NCBI RefSeq assembly: GCF_029873635.1
Contig: NC_080423.1
Location: forward strand, 100,378,991 to 100,442,990
Direction: 5' to 3'
Length of the DNA stretch: 64,000 nt
Source: Malania oleifera
Taxonomy: Eukaryota > Streptophyta > Magnoliopsida > Santalales > Ximeniaceae
The notes beneath the pieces were generated by a model, which ran no database searches, was not told the DNA's origin, and was given only the letters and a program-made list of their open reading frames with translations. A program made the translations under genes and the position numbers. Below are positions 59,600 to 64,000 of the stretch, piece by piece. Position 1 is the stretch's first letter; each line of letters opens with the position of its first letter.

Positions 59600-60090
59600 A
59601 AACAATGGAGGAATTTGCACATGTGGCGAGAAGAGAATTTGCAGCATTGTTGGATTTGAGTAACTATTTCTTTGGAGAATTAAATATATGATTGTATTGA
59701 ATTTGCAAAATGAGGTTCCTGTGCTAGGTAAATCTTTGATAGAATTCCGGAGATAGATATCTAAATGTGGAACTTGACGAAAATGGGAAAAGGTTCTCAA
59801 TTCTTGTTCTTGAGGATATTAGAGGAGATCGATGGTGATTGTCCATTGGTGCTCTTGTATATAAGTCTTTAGCAGGATGCTTGGGAGATACTAGGAGCAC
59901 CACCTTACACCATAGATTAGGAAGGAAAAACCTTCAATTTGAGACTTGAAAAGGTCAACAATGGAGGAATTTGTATATGTGATGGAAAGGAAGCATGCAA
60001 CATGTTGGATTTGTGTAACTCTTTCTTTGGAAAATTAGATATGGAATTCTCTGGAATTTGCAAAACGAGAATTTGGTGATTGGGTCTATA
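59600..60090. repeat. Diverged direct repeat in XPO1 intron 2
   Basis: The block acaatggaggaatttg...tgttggatttg...tttctttggagaatta occurs at about 59603-59715 and again at about 59957-60070. The copies are clearly related but diverged. Confidence 0.6.
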
Positions 60091-60329
60091 TTGTTATGAA
60101 GGTAAAATTTTTTCATTGAATCATATGCTAAATTAACATCTCAAAGATTCATGTTGAATTGTGAAGGACAAAGCGAATTTCTTTTCATTTGAAAAAGGGG
60201 TAGAAATGTGTGCACTGAAAAATGGAATTTGTTTAGACAATATAGAAATAGTAGAGAATGGGTGAGTGGTTGGGTTTTGTTGGTAATAATTTGAAGGAAG
60301 ATGCATGAGCAAATGTTTTCAGGCATATT

Positions 60330-61546
60330 GATGCTCTTGTACAATGGAATGACTTGAGCCTTAAGATTATAATTGATTGGGTGAACTTTTAAAATAGTAC
60401 CTTAATTGGGAAGGCCCAAGTATATAGGACAAATATTAACTCAACTCGATTTCTTTTTAATGGCCTAGTTTCATTGGCTTCTGTTAAGGTCTAGGCAACT
60501 GAATTGCAACAATTGGTTTTAGAGGCTCAACAAAAAAAAGGCTTAGAGGCATTGTACAAAAGGTTTGAGCAGTTCATTTTTCTTCTTCTTCTTCTTCTTC
60601 TTCTTTTTTAATGTGAATTTGAAGGTATCTTTTTGCTTTGCATTTTGTAGAATGAGGAAGCATTGATACCGATGTGAGACATAGATATGACATCATAGGT
60701 GATACTACATTTTTCGAAAAAATGTCGATACGATTTGTTAGGGATACATTAACTAATTAGTAAAGGAGTGCTAATCTGAAAAAAAGGGGATGGATTTTGT
60801 TATCTGTCCTAGGAAACAATTTTCTCTCTCTCATGAACTTCTCTTTGGCTTCGATAGTACTAGGCAATGTGTAAGCGCTTGATTCAGATCAAGGGGGTTA
60901 GACAAGGTGGAGAGATTTAATTTCTATTCGTGTTTTGATGCTCTTGTACAATGGAATGGCTTGAGCCTTAAAATCTTAATTGATTGGGTGAACTTTTAAA
61001 ATAGTACCTTAATTGGGCAGGCCCAAGCATATAGGACAAATATTAACTCAATTTGGTTTCTTTTTAGTGGTCTAGTTCCATTGGCTTTTGTTAAGGTCCA
61101 AGCAACTGAATTGCAACAATTGGTTTTAGAGGCTCAACTAAAGAAGGCTTAGAGGCATTGTACAAAAGGATTGAGTAGTTCAATCTTTCTTCTCCTTCTC
61201 CTTCTTCTTTAAAGTGAATTTGTAGCTATCTTTTTTGCTTTGCATTTTGCAGAACTAGGAAGCATTGATATCGATGTGAGACATAGATACAACATGATAT
61301 TGATGTGGTGATACTACATTTTTCGAAAAAATGAGGATACAATTTGATAGGGATACGTTAACTAACTAATAAAGGAGCACTAATTCGAAAAAAAGGAGGG
61401 ATGACTCTTGTTCTCTTTCTTAGGAAACAATTCTCTCTCTCTCTCATAAACTTTTTTTTGGCTTTGATAGTACCAAGCAATGTTTAAGCGCTTGATTTAG
61501 ATCGAGGGTGTTGGACAAGATGGAGAGATTTAATTTCTATTCATGT
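60330..61546. repeat. 607-bp tandem duplication in XPO1 intron 2
   Basis: Both units begin gatgctcttgtacaatggaa (60330 and 60937) and end in gagagatttaatttctattc. They share, in order, gattgggtgaacttttaaaa, the TTC-rich tract, gaagcattgata and ggaaacaatt. Similarity is roughly 90% by eye. The second unit runs directly into the reading frames at 61.5-63.1 kb. Confidence 0.85.
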
Positions 61547-63140
61547 TCGAGAATAACCTCTCTTGCACTCGATGGGTACAACTCTCGAAAGAGGCAACTC
61601 ATTGGTTTGTTGATGGTCTATCAGATTTGGCTCGGCTAAAGAGGGTTTCATGGAAGGTCCACATGGGAAATCTACAATATTGGATGACGATTAGGTGGAC
61701 GAGGGTGGGGAAGTATTTGGAGTCGGGGCTGGGTGGAAAGGTAAGAAATTTTTATGTTTGTTCTTGGTGGAGCAGAATGGGATGTTTGGCGAAGCTTTGT
61801 GAATTAGCTAAGTAGCTTCACCATCAATCTAGAGGTGGTTGTGTTGCAAGTCCTATTGCTCCTAGATCATGGACTCAGGTGATGATGGAAGGGAAGGTAG
61901 GTGATGGAGAAGATTGCATAAGTAAATTCCAATTAGGTAAGGAGGATGTTGTGCGTGGGAGAGAAGCTGTGGCTTCGGTGTTGGGACAAGCTGTAGTTGA
62001 AGGTTTCAGACCTGCCCAAATTGCTAAGGAGGCTAGGGTTTCAAAGGATGTTGTGACTCTAGCTGAGGTAGCTAGGGTTACGCTTGGGGAAGAGGAGGTT
62101 AGTTGGGCCAATTCCTTTGTTTTGGATTGGGTTGGATAATTGAAAAAGAAGGAGCCTCCTTTTTAATTGAGTTAGGCTGCATAATTAAACATGCCCATAT
62201 TGCTCCGAGCCCTATTTTGGATGATAAGGATGGCTCGCCTCTTATGTGTCTTTTGTCCATCATAAGGGAAAGGACTGGGCCAATCAGCTCATAGATTTTG
62301 ATAATGGGATGGCCGAACTCCCAAGCTTCAATTCACAAAAGCAGAATATTGAGAAGAAGACTATGCCCAATGTATTTCTCTAGCTCCTCAAGATACGTGG
62401 AATAAATCAATTGTGGAGCAAATTTAGGATTGATAGCTTGACTTCGAGAAATTCTCTTGTGGCAAAGATGGAACAATAAAGTATAGAAGTGGCTGATGAT
62501 TTTGGTTTTGCAGAGGTATAAGAGCCTGATGTCGCCAAGGCTGATAGAGGAGATGGTGACTTAGGGTAGCAAATATGATGTTTTAGGCTTGAAGTTAGAT
62601 GAATCTAAGGGTCCCAAGGTTTATGCTTGTTGGAAGGCTGATCTGACGGGTGCAGAAAAGAGGTAGCTATATGAAGAAAAGAAAAGGCTCTTCAGTGAGA
62701 ATGTGCCAAATCTTTTTTGCTTAGAAGATGGGCAATTCTTGTGATGATGGGGCTAGTGAAGGAAAGGAGGAAATGAAATGGGGGGTTGATAATGATAGTT
62801 ATGATCTTAGCGAGTTTGATTGTGCTGAGGGTTTGCTGTTGGATGAGTTTAGGGAACAACATGGTTATATTTTTAATTCATGTGATGTTTTAGGGGACAT
62901 ATCATATGTACATCTGTCTCCGTTGGAAGGATTTGAGGTTGTTTCTATTTTTGAGGACAATGGTTTGGTTAATGAACTACGGTGTGAGGACAGAATTTTA
63001 CCTACACTAGGGGAGGAGATTCCAGTGAAGGATTTAGAAGCTAAAGATCTTATGGATAAATTCGATTTTAAGTTTTGTGATCTTGGAGGAAATAAAGTGC
63101 AATATGATGGGGGCAATGATAGAGCTAAGAAAGGTTAAAG
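61480..63140 (+). pseudogene. Degenerate repeat-type reading frames, possibly a plant LINE ORF1-like remnant
   Basis: Short consecutive open frames lie on the plus strand: 61543-61815 (with WMTIRWTRVGKYLE, loosely like a gag/ORF1-type module seen in plant repeat proteins), 61879-62139, and 62728-63138 (acidic, Asp/Glu-rich). They lie in different frames and are separated by stops. The gene is inside XPO1 intron 2, in the same orientation, and follows the tandem duplication. No reverse transcriptase or nuclease motif was found, so the LINE idea is weak. A captured or decayed host gene fragment is equally possible. Confidence 0.3.
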
Positions 63141-64000
63141 GGAGTTTGCTAACTTGAAATATGGTTAATTACGACAAAAAGGATAGAAGAGGAGACTCCT
63201 TAGTTAATATTTTTTTTGGGGTGGATTTACTGCCCCCTTCAGTTTGTATCTTCTCTTTCTCATTCTATATATAAGTCATGTTTTTCCTTTTAGATTATAA
63301 ATATTGAGGTAATTTTGATTTAAAATGTAAAAAAGGCACCATGCAAAATTATCAACTACACATTTTACAAACTACACTTGCACAATCATCAACTACATTC
63401 ATATTACAGAATATCAGTCCAGCAAAGCAATGCCTTATGATGGGCAAAAAAAGATTACTGGAGAGTGGTGAAATGGAGATGGATTTAGAAAGGCTAGAAG
63501 GTTTGATGGCGCTCTACAAGTTGACGCAATAGCACCAGGGTTGGGAAGTCCAACGACTCCAATGTCAAAGAAACTGTGACTCAAGTCTCTCACCTTCTCA
63601 ATTTTTTTTGGGGTTGTCTACAGAATTAAAGGGGCAACAGGGTGCAGGCAAGAAGTGTTCTAGAGGTGTCTTTGTGGTTTTAGAAAGTGTCTCAACTGTG
63701 TCCAATAATAAAAATAAATAAATTAATTTCTGACACGTGTAGGATACATGTCAGAGAGTGTCAGGCAGGTGTCAGTGTTCAACTAGGCTTCCATAAGTAT
63801 CCATGTTTCCTAGCTGCAGAACATTGTGCGCTGACTGGTAGGGAGGGAAATGAGGTCATTCCTTGGTAAAAAAATGGTTGGTTTTTGTTCAGGACTCTTC
63901 TTAGAGTTGAAGGAAGTTGTAACTGATACTGGTGCTGATTTGGTGGACCTCCAAACCTGATGCAGGATCTGTTGGCAGAAGAGAAAGTAACTAGAAAATT
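63141..64000. other. XPO1 intron 2, right edge
   Basis: Intronic sequence running to the end of the window. Open frames of about 60 codons here have no recognisable family character. Confidence 0.45.

Noticed and set aside
58235-64000. Search for XPO1 exon 3
   Set aside because: No segment matching the expected VLEGVIKYRW start with a proper acceptor was seen; it is presumed to lie beyond the window.
1-64000. CRISPR arrays, bacterial operons, rRNA genes and intact tRNA genes
   Set aside because: None seen. The tRNA-like A/B boxes found belong to SINEs, and the 5S-like sequence belongs to the Cassandra LTRs.

Overview
The window is nuclear DNA of a flowering plant, most likely a woody eudicot with long, transposon-filled introns. 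Evidence: genes are split by GT-AG introns, two proteins match plant families residue for residue (a KDEL receptor and an exportin-1 start), the background is AT-rich, and repeats are plant types (Cassandra TRIM, Tourist-like and hAT MITEs, Copia and Gypsy LTR elements using initiator-Met primer sites, tRNA-derived SINEs). No species is claimed. Retroelements are treated as fossils.

Three host genes are visible. (1) 803-3534 (+) holds the last two coding exons of an unrecognised Gln/Pro/Ser-rich protein ending in a short coiled coil; it enters from the left edge. (2) 7140-31093 (-) is a complete ER lumen protein-retaining (KDEL/HDEL) receptor, ERD2 type, six exons and exactly 215 codons, stretched over 24 kb by introns of 3.2, 9.8 and 9.6 kb. 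(3) 56650-58234 (+) is the start of exportin-1 (XPO1/CRM1), exons 1 and 2 (72 residues); its intron 2 runs past the right edge. Gene 1 and ERD2 are tail to tail; ERD2 and XPO1 are head to head across 25 kb of repeats.

ERD2 intron 3 (8.05-17.6 kb) contains a Copia fossil with a hAT-type element nested in it, a 282-bp LTR element, and a second non-coding LTR element with a Tourist-like MITE in its right LTR. Intron 2 (17.7-27.5 kb) holds a LINE tail, several TIR elements and a gag-bearing Copia fossil. Intron 1 (27.8-31.0 kb) holds a probable SINE and locally duplicated sequence.

The intergenic block (31.3-56.4 kb) contains a Cassandra-type TRIM with 5S rRNA-like LTRs, a probable Tat-like solo LTR, remnants of a SIRE/Maximus-like Copia split by a 5.8-kb Gypsy-like element whose 2.6-2.7 kb LTRs enclose only 461 bp, an Ale-like Copia 3' end, a SINE with an internal minisatellite, a 1.9-kb solo LTR and a 433-bp hAT MITE. 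XPO1 intron 2 carries a probable SINE, a 607-bp tandem duplication and degenerate repeat-type reading frames.

The most unusual items are the giant-LTR/tiny-core element, the 282-bp LTR element whose leader also sits beside a Copia LTR, the promoter-like core inside the nested hAT element, and the receptor gene whose reading frame is conserved through about 23 kb of intron. All coordinates, divergences and family calls come from reading by eye; none was tested by alignment or database search.
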